Source of the DNA: Semisulcospira habei
Lineage: Eukaryota; Mollusca; Gastropoda; Semisulcospiridae
Assembly: GCA_036245525.1 (NCBI GenBank)
Contig: BTPG01000008.1
Location: 28,889,702-28,953,701, forward strand
Length of the DNA: 64,000 bases
Reading direction: 5' to 3'
The translations under genes were made by a program, and so were the position numbers. How positions within the stretch are numbered: the first letter of the stretch is position 1; each line of letters opens with the position of its first letter. A model generated the notes under the pieces. It did not search any database. It worked only from the letters and a program-made list of their open reading frames with translations, and was not told the DNA's origin. Below, one piece after another: positions 1-10,870 of this stretch.

Positions 1-193
1 TCTGTCGCATAATCGAGGTGTATAACTGCACACTGTCAAAGGCTTGATCACGCAGATGTTCGTGCATGGACTATGCGAGAAAAGCATACAATAAACGGAT
101 ATAACAAGACGCTAGGGGACCCGAAAATGTTCGTTGTAATATCCTACGTTTGTTCAAAGAGAAGTAGTTCACACGGAAACAGTTTATCTCATT

Positions 194-254
194 GGAGACG
201 CGCCGTATACGGATACGCGGCGAATCGCCGCGTATCCGTATATGGCGCGTCTCC
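194..254. repeat. 61-bp near-perfect palindrome
   Basis: Left arm starting GGAGACGCGCCGTATACGG is matched by the inverted right arm with one mismatch, meeting at a CGAATCG centre. It looks like a solo hairpin element; no second copy was recognised in the window. A G-run of about 14 lies just downstream near 277-290. Confidence 0.85.
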
Positions 255-655
255 AGTTAGTTATTCAATATGATGGGGGGGGGGGGGGGGAAGAAAAGAA
301 AACAAAAATAATAAAACTAACACAAGTGTATTCGGAAGTGTTCTATCCGACTGTTGGTATACCCGATCTCGATTACAAGAGAAGTCGACTTGTACAACAC
401 AATGTGAACATGGGAAGTACGTTCTTTGACTAGCTTGAGCCTGTACAATCTGATTTCGTATTGATCCGACTCATCCACCCACAACACCGCCTGTCTCCCC
501 ATCTCCATCCCTGCCCTCTCCACCGCCCTCCCTGCGCCCACAACCTCCAGCTTCATCGCGCATAACCTCCACTCCTACCTGCACAGTCGCCAACTTAATC
601 CACAATCATTTCGTTCGTGCGTCCGTCCGAACAACATAGGCGTTCTTAAAAGAGT
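255..655. other. No gene seen
   Basis: A poly-G run is followed by A-rich and then C-rich unique-looking sequence. Short open frames exist on both strands but have no recognisable domain or splice context. Confidence 0.5.
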
Positions 656-659
656 TTAA

Positions 660-823
660 TTTGGAAATATTCACTGCAGAGAGAAACTGAACACCAACAA
701 ACTGCAAGAGGCATAGATACTCATAAGCGCCCTCGCAGTTGCCTCTTTCTAAAAACTCTATATGAATGTAAGAATTTACAATGACATCAAAAACACAATC
801 TGCGTCCACTGCCAGTGAAGGGG
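660..823 (-). mobile_element. hpA hairpin MITE, TTAA-flanked
   Basis: First of about 35 copies of the family called hpA here. A full copy is about 160-200 bp, starts or ends with a terminal motif like CCCCTTCACTGCCAGTGG, and contains an internal hairpin whose arms read GCAAGAGGCATAGAT and its complement around a GC-rich tip. TTAA lies at 656-659 and 824-827, as expected for a piggyBac-type target duplication. The internal hairpin here (about 704-750) is imperfect. Non-autonomous; no transposase is present. Confidence 0.7.
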
Positions 824-871
824 TTAATCAGCAAGTCGGATTTGGTGGATTGACCGTTCAGAGTCCAACCA

Positions 872-936
872 GCAAGAGGCACAGATTCTCATGAGCCCCT
901 GCGCAGCAGGGGCTCATGAGAATCTGTGCCTGTTGC
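872..936. mobile_element. hpA hairpin core
   Basis: Nearly perfect palindrome with arms GCAAGAGGCACAGATTCTC / GAGAATCTGTGCC and the tip CCCCTGCGCAGCAGGGG. It starts a composite with the next copy: the flank CACCGGCAATCAGGGAATA recurs at 972-990 and 1161-1179, after each hairpin. Confidence 0.8.
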
Positions 937-1012
937 AGATGAAAAGTTTATGTTACCTGACTGTGACAACGCACCGGCAATCAGGGAATATCCCAAAATC
1001 TGACGTTCCACT

Positions 1013-1120
1013 AGCAAAGGGCATAGATTCTCATGAGCCCTGCAGCCCCAACCAACGAGAGGTACAGTTTCTCATGAGCCCCCGCAGCGGCAGGGCCTAA
1101 TGAGCATCCGTGCCTCTTGC
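1013..1120. mobile_element. Two hpA hairpins, one truncated
   Basis: A left arm only (1013-1043) is followed by a degraded complete hairpin (1054-1120). The downstream flank repeats the flank after 936, so this is a tandem duplication of a larger unit of about 190 bp. Confidence 0.65.
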
Positions 1121-1179
1121 AGATGGATAGCTACTGTATTGAAGCACCGTGACAGCAGCACACCGGCAATCAGGGAATA

Positions 1180-1646
1180 ACGACAGAAATCACGCTGGCA
1201 ACGTTCTTGCCATTAAGGAATCTATAAATTTCCATGGTAACCGTTCAACAACATACAGGACCGGCAAGAACGATGGAATCCTCAAGCAAGAACACCGCCC
1301 ACCTGCAAAAGGAACCAATCTTTCCAGAGATCTGTGCCACTATGAAATAACATAGACATTTTGGACAATATTGAAGTGATAATGTGTTTGCCAATTATTA
1401 GACAAGACAAAGCGACTCGACCGCTTTGAATCTCAAAATCCTGAAATCTTCTAGAGCTTCTTCGGGATGCAGAGTCCTATGAAGAGGTCTAGCGGTTCTT
1501 TCAGGCAAGGAACAACAAGAACCGACTCGTAGACCCTACCGCGAAGAAGGTGAGAGTGATTTCTGCCCGTGATCGTAAAAAGAAAAGTAAAGCGTAACGA
1601 TCGGAGTTGAAGTGACCGCCAGTCCCTGCGGCAGATGCAGCCCAGC
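1180..1646. other. No gene seen
   Basis: Sequence of mixed composition without recognisable coding domain, hairpin or simple repeat. Confidence 0.4.
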
Positions 1647-1736
1647 GAGCAAAAAGTCATCAAGCCAACATTGGCCGTAGAGGGCGGCTGTCCGCCGACC
1701 AACTACGGCCGACGTCGGCCCGAAGAACGTTTGCTC
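1647..1736. mobile_element. hpE GC-rich hairpin element
   Basis: First of six elements with ends GAGCAAA...TTTGCTC and an inner GGCCGACGTCGGCCCGAAGA motif (here right arm 1709-1727). The tip is GGCGGCTGTCCGCC. Other copies: 21783, 28315, 31345, 35708 and 61998. Confidence 0.65.
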
Positions 1737-1945
1737 ACAATGATTGGATCGACAAAGGCCTGGTCCACACAGGTTGTCTCCCTCGATACCCACTTAGGGG
1801 CTGGCCTCTCTTGCTTCAGATTCTTAGAACTCACGTGTTCTTTGCTCTTACAATGTTGTCCGTATACATGTCTCAAAATACCCCCACCCCCACCCCAAGA
1901 CGCACGTACGAACAGGCACACACATTAAAAACACACACATATAAA

Positions 1946-1948
<3 letters not shown>

Positions 1949-2020
<72 letters not shown>

Positions 2021-2023
2021 ACC
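1949..2023. repeat. (CA)n microsatellite
   Basis: About 75 bp of almost uninterrupted CA dinucleotides. The His/Thr-rich reading frames through it are artefacts. Confidence 0.98.
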
Positions 2024-2068
2024 TATTTTTCCGCTCACCAGATACCCACCCATCTAACGCCTCGACGC

Positions 2069-2137
2069 ATTGGTTGTTTCCCTCAATTCGCTACCGCTGA
2101 TATCAACGGTAGCGAATCGAGGAAGACAACCAGTGTG
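2069..2137. mobile_element. hpC hairpin element
   Basis: First of about ten copies of a short palindrome with ends CACTGGTTGTCTCCCTCGAT (or variant) and ATCGAGGGAGACAACCAGTG around a GCTACCGC/GCGGTAGC stem. This copy has a few mismatches in the left arm. Confidence 0.75.
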
Positions 2138-2679
2138 ACCCCTGCGCCGAGGTTACCGCTCCTGTGTGTTTGTCTGTGTATCTCTTATCTACGGTACCGC
2201 GGGCGTTGTTATTTATTAATAGCTGTATATGTAGACAATAATGCATCACATTCAATACCCATAATTTATATTAGAAACAAGAATAAGCAGGACCCAATAT
2301 TTCTTATGAAAGTAAATGCTTTCATGCGCATTCACATGCCAGGCAACGTTTATTTTCAACATACAATCCCCTAGCCATATTACTCAAATCAAATCAAACC
2401 ACATCAAACCATATTAAATCAAATCTCTTTATTCTTTAATGGTTTCCAAAGCAGGGCTTTGTTCTTCATTTAAAGAAACAAAACAAAAACAACAACACAC
2501 AAATTTTAATATATGTAAAATAAAATGATTCGTCTTCTACAAAAACACACACAAGGTTTACAGCGCAATCAATTATTACCAGTTAATACAAAACGAAGCA
2601 GACAGGCACAGCAACAAAACTACGAACAATGCACACATAAGCACACCACGTGTTCTTCCTCCCTCCCCATCTGTACGAC
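2138..2679. other. No gene seen
   Basis: AT-rich sequence with a run of ATCAAATCAAACC-like repeats near 2391-2425. No domain or exon is recognisable. Confidence 0.4.
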
Positions 2680-2790
2680 AGGATGTGGATCGACCATGAT
2701 AGTTCAAGGGTGGTGTCAGAATAGCTTGGCGCCTGTAGGCGCCAAGCTATTCCGACATCATCCCTGAACAGTCATGGTCGATCTGTCTCC
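2680..2790. mobile_element. hpB hairpin core
   Basis: First of about 20 copies of the family called hpB here. The core is a palindrome with arms like GATCGACCATGATAGTTCAA and a centre AGCTTGGCGCC/GGCGCCAAGCT. Well preserved here; the outer ends were not located with confidence. Confidence 0.75.
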
Positions 2791-3028
2791 AGACCTGTGA
2801 TGTGGACCTCAAAGGATATCTAAAATTAATCGACAATTTCATTCTCAGGGTGTGCTAAAGTCCAAACATAATTCTTGTTTTCAAAGGGGCACGCCCGACC
2901 TTTTTTAAGGCTTCAGTTCGCAAAAAGATTGTACTGGGCTTAGACAGTGACCACCCTATTGTCCCACCAAATGCTTTCTTTCATCCGTTCAAAGAGGATG
3001 CCCACCGGAATCTTCTGACGGATACGTA

Positions 3029-3392
3029 CATGGTTGTACCATTGCTTAACGTCCCGACAGCAACAAGACTTTCTCAGGACGTGCCTGCACTGCTTGTGAA
3101 AAAAAAAAAACTAAAAGGAATATCGAATGTATGCCGCCAGCCGGTCTAATACGCTAAATAAACCTAAGACCATTTAGCAGCACACATCCAATATCAAGAG
3201 CTACAGGAAGCGCAGACAGTAGGGAGAGTTTAAAAATGGAAAATGCAGGTGAATGGGCCACGGGTAGACAGAAAGAAACACATGCCCCAGAATAGAGGAG
3301 AAAACCCACTCTGTGGGGCTGACCAGGGTGACCCTGAGAACTAAAAAGTAGTTAACCCCACGCAAGTCCCCCAGGGCAGACCCGGGTGGGAA
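3029..3392 (-). mobile_element. SINE-like element (family SINE2), TSD-flanked
   Basis: One of five near-complete copies of a repeat of about 365-393 bp whose minus strand starts near CCCACCCGGGTCTGCCC and ends GGGACGTTAAGCAATG plus a short tail. The direct repeat GACGGATACGTA lies at 3017-3028 and 3393-3404, so the insertion boundaries are clear. No tRNA-like A/B boxes were found in its head, so it could be a SINE of unrecognised origin or a LINE 3' fragment. Confidence 0.8.
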
Positions 3393-3434
3393 GACGGATA
3401 CGTAACAAATTTGCTTCTGATAGGCGATGGTAGC

Positions 3435-3488
3435 TGACGTCATAACTATTCTATACGAATTTAGGTCATTTGCATAATTATAACCAAT
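3435..3488 (+). promoter_or_regulatory. CRE, octamer and CCAAT motif cluster
   Basis: Within 54 bp lie a full palindromic CRE (TGACGTCA, 3435-3442), a perfect POU octamer (ATTTGCAT, 3468-3475) and a CCAAT box (3484-3488). The cluster sits immediately upstream of an open frame that ends at a splice donor, so it may be its promoter. Motif matches are seen; function is inferred. SINE2 inserted just 42 bp upstream. Confidence 0.45.
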
Positions 3489-3498
3489 CAGAGACAAT

Positions 3499-3713
3499 AT
3501 GGTGGATGAACCAGGGAAGAAAAAAAATAATTATCATCGACTCGCACCGACAATGACTGACTCGGAATTGAAAAGAATAAAGAGAAAGAGAGACAAGATA
3601 CCCCTAAGTAGAATTGGCATCAGACAAGGGAATATGGACATGTGGCAACGCGTAAAGCAAGAGCTTGGCTTGACCACCCACTCGGCGGAATTTGACACTT
3701 TCCTGCTGAATCA
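3499..3713 (+). CDS. Candidate first exon of an unrecognised host gene
   Basis: Open frame of about 72 codons ending in a consensus splice donor (CA|GTAAGTA at 3712-3720), interrupting the last codon after its second base. The encoded peptide has a basic stretch (KRIKRKRDK) and a motif MWQRVKQELGLTTHSAEF near its end that reminds me of N-terminal segments of uncharacterised invertebrate zinc-finger-type proteins; that is only a resemblance. Two in-frame starts are possible: ATG at 3499, and ATG at 3553, which fits better if the CCAAT box at 3484 works at its usual distance from the start site. The next exon was not found in the window. Confidence 0.4.
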
Positions 3714-4580
3714 GTAAGTAATCTACGGTCCTTGTCGACCTTCCTATAGTTCCGCGAGAGCTAGTGATTTTCAAAATTCATGATCTTAAGTAGAATTTAT
3801 CTCTTACTGCTTTCGCAAGATTTTAAACCTGTTTTATCATAAAGTTACGAGCTATTTATCACATTTTATGCTGCAGAGATCTGAAAACTACGGTGTTTGT
3901 CAAGTCAAAGTCGTTGCACATCGCTGGTTTATGTCTGTGCGGGCTCTCATTCACTCATTCAGAGAGGTAGTGTTTCTGCTGCGAGGGTGCATTTGTCGTT
4001 TCCGACGATGCTTTCAGTTAAGTAGACTTGGATGTGTGTGATGTGAAATTGACTGCAGTGCAAAAAGTGGGTATAAATACCAATGTTCTGTTTCAATGAA
4101 GAAAAGACGGTGCGTGTTTCCGAGGGGAACGAAAGGATCAAAGGTCACGCCCTCAGTGCACTACTGTACGCACGATCGTTATTAGTAAATACTAGCAGGT
4201 CGAGCGGAACCCACATTGTGATTTTGACAGAGAGCGAGTATGGAAGGTTTATTCTACTTTCTCGTGAAAAATTACGTCAAAGGGATGCCGGAGAACATCA
4301 GTACACGTGTACACTGACACGTGTGTACACCACAGCGATGACCTCGTAACCTGCAGTACTGCGATACACTGATAGTCGGCCGGGTTCTGCCTTGTGACGT
4401 AGGCTCATAAATATGCATATTAATTCAAAACAAGACCGATGCAGACGATAAATCCGCGACTCCGGTACAAAAACAATACACATTCAAACGATAAATTTTG
4501 ACATTTGGCATTGTACTTACATCACATAGCTCTAAGATAATACACAAAGGACCCATACACATACTGTCAGCAGTTATCAG
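3714..4580. other. Possible intron; no gene seen
   Basis: AT-rich sequence after the putative splice donor. No second exon, hairpin element or simple repeat was recognised up to the SINE fragment at 4581. Confidence 0.35.
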
Positions 4581-4820
4581 TTTGGTATCAGTTTCAGCCC
4601 ACTTAATCAAATTTCAAATACAAACGATTGTGAATTTCCAAAAACTACAGTAGCTCGCTTGAGCTTGCCCTTAGCACCACGTGAATGTTCCGTGTTTATG
4701 TACAGTGTGTGAGTGAATGCGCGTGATTCACGTGAGCGTGCTTGTTGGGTTCAGTTCGCGGCGGCGCTTTGAGCCGATTTTCAATTGGGATAAAGCGCCT
4801 ATTTAATGCGCTTATTATTA
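4581..4820 (+). mobile_element. tRNA-type SINE1, 5'-truncated
   Basis: Nearly identical by eye to 10144-10385, the 3' part of a complete SINE1, but lacking the tRNA-like head. It ends ...AAAGCGCCTATTTAATGCG followed by a short TTATTATTA tail. The near-identity of the copies suggests recent activity. Confidence 0.8.
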
Positions 4821-5224
4821 GTATCTGTTGCAGACAATTTTCTTACTGTGTTGAGGTGCTTGATCCTGGGGAATATAACTTTAATCAGTAAATGTGAATT
4901 AATAATTAGTAATCATTCCATCAACAACACAGCAGGGCTGCCCGATAGATAATGCACAAATGTGCTTTGAACACTCACTGAAAATGAAAATACCCTTTGA
5001 ACTTTGTCAAATACATGAATGTGACTCACCTGTATTCTTTCTCACCTCCTGTTCACAATTTAAATTTGCTAAACGCCCGCAAAAACTATCACGAAGGGAG
5101 AGAGAGGAAGGGGGAGGTGTGGGGGGTGCATCTATTCCTTTAAAGACGCATTTATTCCTATAAACATGCATTCCCTGTTATAATTCTGTTTGTTAACATT
5201 TCGTTGTCAGTGAGAGTTGTCTAG

Positions 5225-5454
5225 TGTATCCTTTATTAGTTTTATGGTACATGCATATCTTTTGTGTGTGAGCATTTTTGGTTGGTGTGTCCACTTTGTT
5301 ATTTTTATTTTTCTTGTATATCTTGTTGCGTCAGTGTGTATGTTAGGGAATATATATGTGTTGTATGATGAAAGGTGTATGTATGTTAGTATGTCATTTG
5401 TACGGCGCCTAGAGCTTTTTATCGAAAGTATAGGCGCCTTAAAAATATACATTA

Positions 5455-5493
<39 letters not shown>

Positions 5494-5494
5494 C
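5225..5494 (+). mobile_element. SINE/LINE 3' end with (ATT)n tail
   Basis: Ends in a small hairpin (GGCGCCTAGAGC ... GTATAGGCGCC, 5405-5438) followed by (ATT)n at about 5452-5494. The same tail architecture is at 35860-36130, and SINE1 ends in a related GCGCC motif, so they probably use the same LINE machinery. The 5' limit is approximate. Confidence 0.6.
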
Positions 5495-5511
5495 TACAAA
5501 ACACCAACAAC

Positions 5512-5666
<155 letters not shown>

Positions 5667-5760
5667 TTGGGTGGGTGGAGAAGGGGGGGGGGTGGATGGG
5701 GGGTGGAGGGAGGGGGGGGTGGAGGGGGGGGGTGGAGGGAGGGGGGCTGGGGGCTGGGGC

Positions 5761-6012
5761 TATGGCCGGCACTGAAGGAAGGGACCATTGAAGAAAATCC
5801 TACAAAATATTGTCCACTGTTAACGACTCTTTTCATTCATATTTGTTTTTATAAATTAAGAGCCATTAAGAATTTCACAGCTCGAACAAAGCATGTATTG
5901 TAAATAGTGGATGCTGGAGTGTCCTTTAATCAAAACGTGAAAGGCAGCGGCAGAAATATTCGGTATTTTGAGGCACAAACATAGTTGGTTAATGTGCCCT
6001 AGTACGGTTTAT

Positions 6013-6045
<33 letters not shown>

Positions 6046-6069
6046 ACCATACAGCTAAATACCGTGACG
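5761..6069. other. No gene; poly-A tract
   Basis: A run of about 25 A lies at 6019-6043. Otherwise plain AT-rich sequence up to the LINE target-site duplication. Confidence 0.5.
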
Positions 6070-6085
6070 TGCACATTCACAGAGT

Positions 6086-6303
6086 TAGTTAGTTATTTGG
6101 GTTTAACGCCGAGCAGGCGACTAAGGCCATCTCACGGCGGGATGGGCAAAAATCTGGTCAGCCAGACTAAAAGCAAGGTCTTAAGACAAGATGTAAATAT
6201 AGATTAAAAATCTCAGGCTAAAATGTCGCACATGTCTTGAAAACAAACGTCTACAGACTCTCAAAAAGGGCAAATAAAAAAAATTCACATAGTCTATGAA
6301 TGC
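6086..6303 (-). other. 3' UTR and tail of the I-like LINE
   Basis: About 218 bp between the ORF2 stop and the target-site duplication, ending with a short ACT/AACT tail. The GTTAAA-type end is shared in style with SINE3 (see 13755, 18775, 58345). Confidence 0.75.
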
Positions 6304-7922
6304 TCAGATCTTGTTAAAAATATCGCATTCTCTCAAAAAATTGAAGATTTTGTCCAGGGGAACATCCCGGAACAAAACCTTCAAGGAGTCTGCTGTGAAG
6401 TGTTTATATCTGGTGTCAATTAGGTCAGCACAATACAGCAAAAAGTGTCGAACAGAAAACTGCTCATCACAGGCAAAACACCATGGACGCTCGTCCTGTT
6501 TAAGTAAGTAAGAGTGCGTAACATACGTGTGCCCGATGTGGAGCCGAGCAAGTCCAGTCTCCTCACGGCGGCTGCCGCAGCGGAAAGGTAGACTGTCAGA
6601 CAACTTAGGAAGAGTTTCATGAAGCTTGTTCCCTTCCTCTTTGTCCCACTCGGACTGCCACTCGCGGGCTATGTACGCACTAATCACAGGTTTAAAATCA
6701 CTATAGACAGTCTGTGTGTCAGGGACAGGGTCACTGCGGGCACTGTTGGCAGCAGAATCTGCGATTCTGTTGCCTTCGATGCCCACATGGCCTGGGACCC
6801 AAATAAAAATGATGTCATAATATTCCTTCATCAAGTCTGCGTAGAGCTCTCTAATCTGCACCAGCAGTGGATGGTCTGTTCCCGCGCCCTGAAGGGCCTG
6901 CAGGGCAGAAAGAGAGTCAGACAGAATCAGGAAGTTCCTTTCCCGAGACTGATAGGCATGCTTGAGTGCCAGCAGAATTGCCTGCAGTTCTGCACTAAAT
7001 ACAGAGGAATGGTCAGGGAGACAGAGCTTAAATGGGCGTTTAGGATGGCGAGAGGACACTGCAGCCACAGCCACCCTCCCATCCTCAGACTTGGACCCAT
7101 CCGTATAAAGACGACAATAGCCAGGAAAAATTGAAAGGAGTTCATTGAGGCTCTGTTGGTATATGGCTGGTGGAGTACAATCCTTCTTGTGGGCGGTCAA
7201 GTCCAGCAAGATGTCAGGAACTGGTAGTAGCCAGGGTGGAGTGACGTGTTGCAGAGATTCCGAAACTTTGTCCAGGTCCACTCCGGCCGCCTGCAGATGA
7301 GGTCGGACACGGAAGGAAAGTGGACGGACAGCTCCCGGATGGGCATCGTAAATCTCTGCAAACGACGGGTTAAAAACACAATCATAGGCAGGATTGTCTG
7401 GATGGGCCTTCAGCTTCAGAACGTAGCTGAGCATGAGGCGGATGCGGCGGAGCCTGAGAGAAGGCTCCCCTGCCTCTGCATACAGACTAGGAACTGGAGA
7501 TGTCCTGAAGGCTCCCAGACATATGCGCAGACCTTGATGGTGAATTGTGTTCAGACGCTGTAGAACAGACTTTGAAGCCGAGCCATATACCACAGAGCCG
7601 TAATCCAGTTTGGACCGAACAAGGGCCCGGTACAGTCGAAGTAAGACAATGCGGTCTGCACCCCAGTCAGTACGACCAACGACACGGAGAATGTCGAGGG
7701 CCTTCCGACAAGAGGTTCTAAGGTAGTTAACATGGTTGCAGAAGGTCAATCTTTTGTCAAAGACGACCCCCAAAAACTTTGCCTCTTCGGCCACCTTAAT
7801 TGGCACTCCAGCAATGCTCAGGCTAGGTTCTGGAAAAAATTTCGTCTGGTTAGTAAAATGCACACAGACTGTCTTGGAGGGCGAGAACACGAATCCATTG
7901 AGAGACACCCACCCCTGGATGC

Positions 7923-8315
7923 TTTGATTGATTGATTGATTGTACATTGCTTAACGTCCCGACAGCAACAAGGCTTTCTCAGGACGTGCCTGCACTGCTT
8001 GTGAAAAAAACAACTAAACAGAACATTGAATGTATGTCGCCAGCCGGTCAAATACATTAAATAAACCTAACACATGGGGCCTAAATAAAGCTAAGACCAT
8101 TTAGCAACACACATCCAATATCAAGAGCTACAGGCAGTGCAGACAGTAGGGAGAGTTTAAAAAAGGCAAATACAGGTGAATGGACCTCGGGTAGACAGAA
8201 ACACATGCCCCAGAATAGAGAGAAAACCCCACCCTGTGGGGCTGACCAGGGTGACCCTGGGAACTAAAAAATACCTAACCCCACCCAAGTCCCCCAGGGC
8301 AGACCCGGGTGGGGT
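7923..8315 (-). mobile_element. SINE2 inserted in LINE ORF2
   Basis: Complete copy of 393 bp with a (GATT)n tail at its low-coordinate end. The direct repeat CCCCTGGATGC at 7912-7922 and 8316-8326 proves insertion; removing the element and one repeat brings the RT frames on either side back into register, so it landed when this part of ORF2 was still open or nearly so. Confidence 0.95.
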
Positions 8316-9971
8316 CCCCTGGATGCGATCAACGCACAGCTGCAAGCGCCTCTCAAGGGACGCAAGTCCTCGACCTCGTGCACACAAAGCAAAGTCGTCC
8401 ACAAACAAAGAGCATTCAGAATCATCCTTGACGGCCTTTACAATGTTATTTATTTTAATGCTAAATAAAACAGGAGATAGAATACTGCCCTGCGGGACAC
8501 CCATCTCCTGTTCAAAGGAGTCGGAGAGGGTGGAGCCCACACGGACATGGAACGACCTGTTGGACAAAAAATTGTGAATAAAAACGGGCAGATGCCCTTT
8601 AAAACCCATGTCCGACAAATCAGACATTATACCATGCTTCCAGGTAGTGTCATATGCCTTTTCAAGATCAAAGAAAATTGCATAGACATGCTGCTTGTTG
8701 ACAAAAGCATCTCGGATAAAAGACTCAAAGCGAACTAGATGGTCAGTTGTACTACGGAAGCGCCGGAAACCGCACTGGAGGTCTGTGATGAGACCCTGTG
8801 ACTCAAGATGCCACACCAGTCGGGCGTTGACCAAGCGTTCCATAGTTTTACATAAACATGATGTCAAAGCTATTGGCCGGTAGTTGCCCGGGTCAAAAGG
8901 ATCCTTACCCGGCTTGGGAATTGGCACAACTACAGCCTGGCGCCAAGATGGCGGAAAGAAAACCGGTTCTCCAGATATGGTTAAAGGCCTTGAGAAGTAC
9001 AAGGAGTGAATCCTCAGGCTGATGTCTTAGGAGCTGATAGTGGATGGTATCTAATCCAGCAGCAGAGTCAGTACATTTCTGCATGGCTTGCTGCAATTCT
9101 GAAAACGTAAAAGGGGCATTATAGTCTTCCGAGTTATCCGATATAAAATCACAAGTACAAGATTCTCGCTTCTCCTTCTCTCTCTGGAAGAAAGGTGAAT
9201 AATGTTCTGTTGAAGAATTATGGGCAATGGTGGAGGCAAGCAAATTGGCCACAGCCTTTTTATCTGTGGCCCAACTGGCACCATCTCTAAGATGGCCGAC
9301 AGAAGCCGAGCCACCCCTGCCCCTAATTCTTCGAACAGCCTTCCAGACTTTTTGGGATGGAGTCCTAGAAGATAAAGATGAGACGAAGCGTCTCCAGGAA
9401 GCACGGCGTTCGCGTTTAAAAATGTAACGGGCTTTCGCCCGCTGTCTTTTAAATGTTAAAATATTTGCTTGCGACAGATTACGAAAAGCAAGTCGCTGAG
9501 CAGATTTGCGCATTGTTTGGGCCTTGCGGCACTCTTCATTGAACCATGGTACTCTCGGCTTCCGAGGGTGTGATGTGGAAGTTCTAGGGATGGTTTCACC
9601 TGCTACGTCCAACAAAATAGAAGTAAAACAAGAAACAGGTTCTTCAGCTGACATGACCACCTCCTCTGTAAGACGAGACTGACAGAGGGAGGCGAACAGA
9701 GGCCAGTTAGCTTTCTTGAGATTCCAGCGCCCCACCGACGAATCCTCCTCACAGCTGACCGATGACAGGACTACTGGGAAGTGGTCACTACCACACAGGT
9801 CGTCGTGAACCTTCCAGTCAAAGTCCAGCATGAGAGAAGGATCACACACAGTGAGGTCTAGAACAGAACTAGATCCAGAACCTGAGTTAGAGTATGTAGG
9901 TGAGCCATCGTTAAAGACACATAGGTTAAGTTGAGAAAAAAACATCTTCTAACATCTGACCTCTGCCATCT

Positions 9972-10389
9972 GGGGCGGTCCGTGGCGCAGTGGTTAAGGC
10001 GCCTGCCACCAATGCTAAAGGTGCGAGGTTCGATTACGGGTTCCGGCGTCGGATTTTTCTCCTCTAGTAAGTGTCACCGTTAATTCGGGCGGACCGTCGG
10101 GGGTTCTTTCTCCGGGTACTCCGGCTCTTCCTCCCCCTCCACTTTGGTATCAGTTTCAGCCCACTTAATCAAATTTCAAATACAAACGATTTTGAATTTC
10201 CAAAAACTACAGTAGCTCGCTTGAGCTTGCCCTTAGCACCACGTGAATGTTCTGTGTTTATGTACAGTGTGTGAGTGAATGCGCGTGATTCACGTGAGCG
10301 TGCTTGTTGGGTTCAGTTCGCGGCGGCGCTTTGAGCCGATTTTCAATTGGGATAAAGCGCCTATTTAATGCGCTTATTATTTTTATTAT
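9972..10389 (+). mobile_element. tRNA-type SINE1, complete, inside LINE endonuclease
   Basis: tRNA-like head GGTCCGTGGCGCAGTGGTTA (A-box region) and GGTTCGATTAC (B box), then a body including CTCCGGGTACTCCGGCTC, ending GCGCTTATTATTTTTATTA. It lies opposite to the LINE and splits its endonuclease. No clear target-site duplication was seen. The core resembles central domains shared by several animal SINE superfamilies; which one is not decided. Confidence 0.88.
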
Positions 10390-10870
10390 CATAGTGGTCA
10401 CTACCCCAAAGGTGAGCGTGACCGTTAAAATCCCCCATGAGAATAAAGGGAGGGGGCAGTTGATCTACTAAGTTAAAAATATCATTGCTACAGACCCGCA
10501 GTGATGGTGGCAGGTAAATACTGCATATGGTTATGGTCTTTTTTAAGGTAACCCGAGCTGCGAAGCAGCCTGAAGACAGGTGTCGATGCTAACGGGGCTA
10601 CATAAAATTTGGCTACTAATGAGAAGAGCCGCTCCACCCGAGCGCCTCTCCGAATCAGAGCCTTTATGTATAACATTAAAACCATTAAAGGACACAGGGT
10701 CAGAAGTCTTCAGGTAAGTCTCCTGAAGAGATATTACTGAGGGGTTATAGAACTTGACTAAAAGACGCAATTCCTCAAAGTTAGCTTGAAAACGACGACA
10801 ATTCCACTGAAGCAAAGAGTCCATGATTAAGTCTTATCTGGGGGTAAGGAGTTTTTCCCCCCTTTTTCCT

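Larger units (their letters stand above)
6304..10824 (-). pseudogene. LINE ORF2: endonuclease, RT and RNase H, broken
   Basis: Starts at ATG 10824, 47 bp after the ORF1 frame closes, with a typical endonuclease opening (LLQWNCR, LQETY). Further on are GDFNGHAHLWGS (about 10420) and GSDHFPVV. The RT part shows NYRPIALTS, FDLEKAYDT, GVPQGSILSP and the FVDDF active site. RNase H motifs are complete (YTDGSKS, SAELQAILLAL, SDSLSALQ, WVPGHVGIEGN). A terminal Cys/His-rich segment (CFACDEQF...HFLLYC) follows. Damage: single-base frameshifts near 10565, near 9948 in a T-run and near 8955, a SINE1 in the endonuclease and a SINE2 between RT and its downstream half. Confidence 0.93.

Noticed and set aside
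1811..2374. 187-codon open frame around (CA)n
   Set aside because: Carried by the (CA)n tract and a hairpin element; no domain.
6619..7134. 171-codon plus-strand frame
   Set aside because: Opposite-strand shadow of the RNase H region of the LINE.
9972..10055. tRNA gene
   Set aside because: A and B boxes are present but the sequence is the head of SINE1, repeated elsewhere with body and tail; no complete cloverleaf is convincing.
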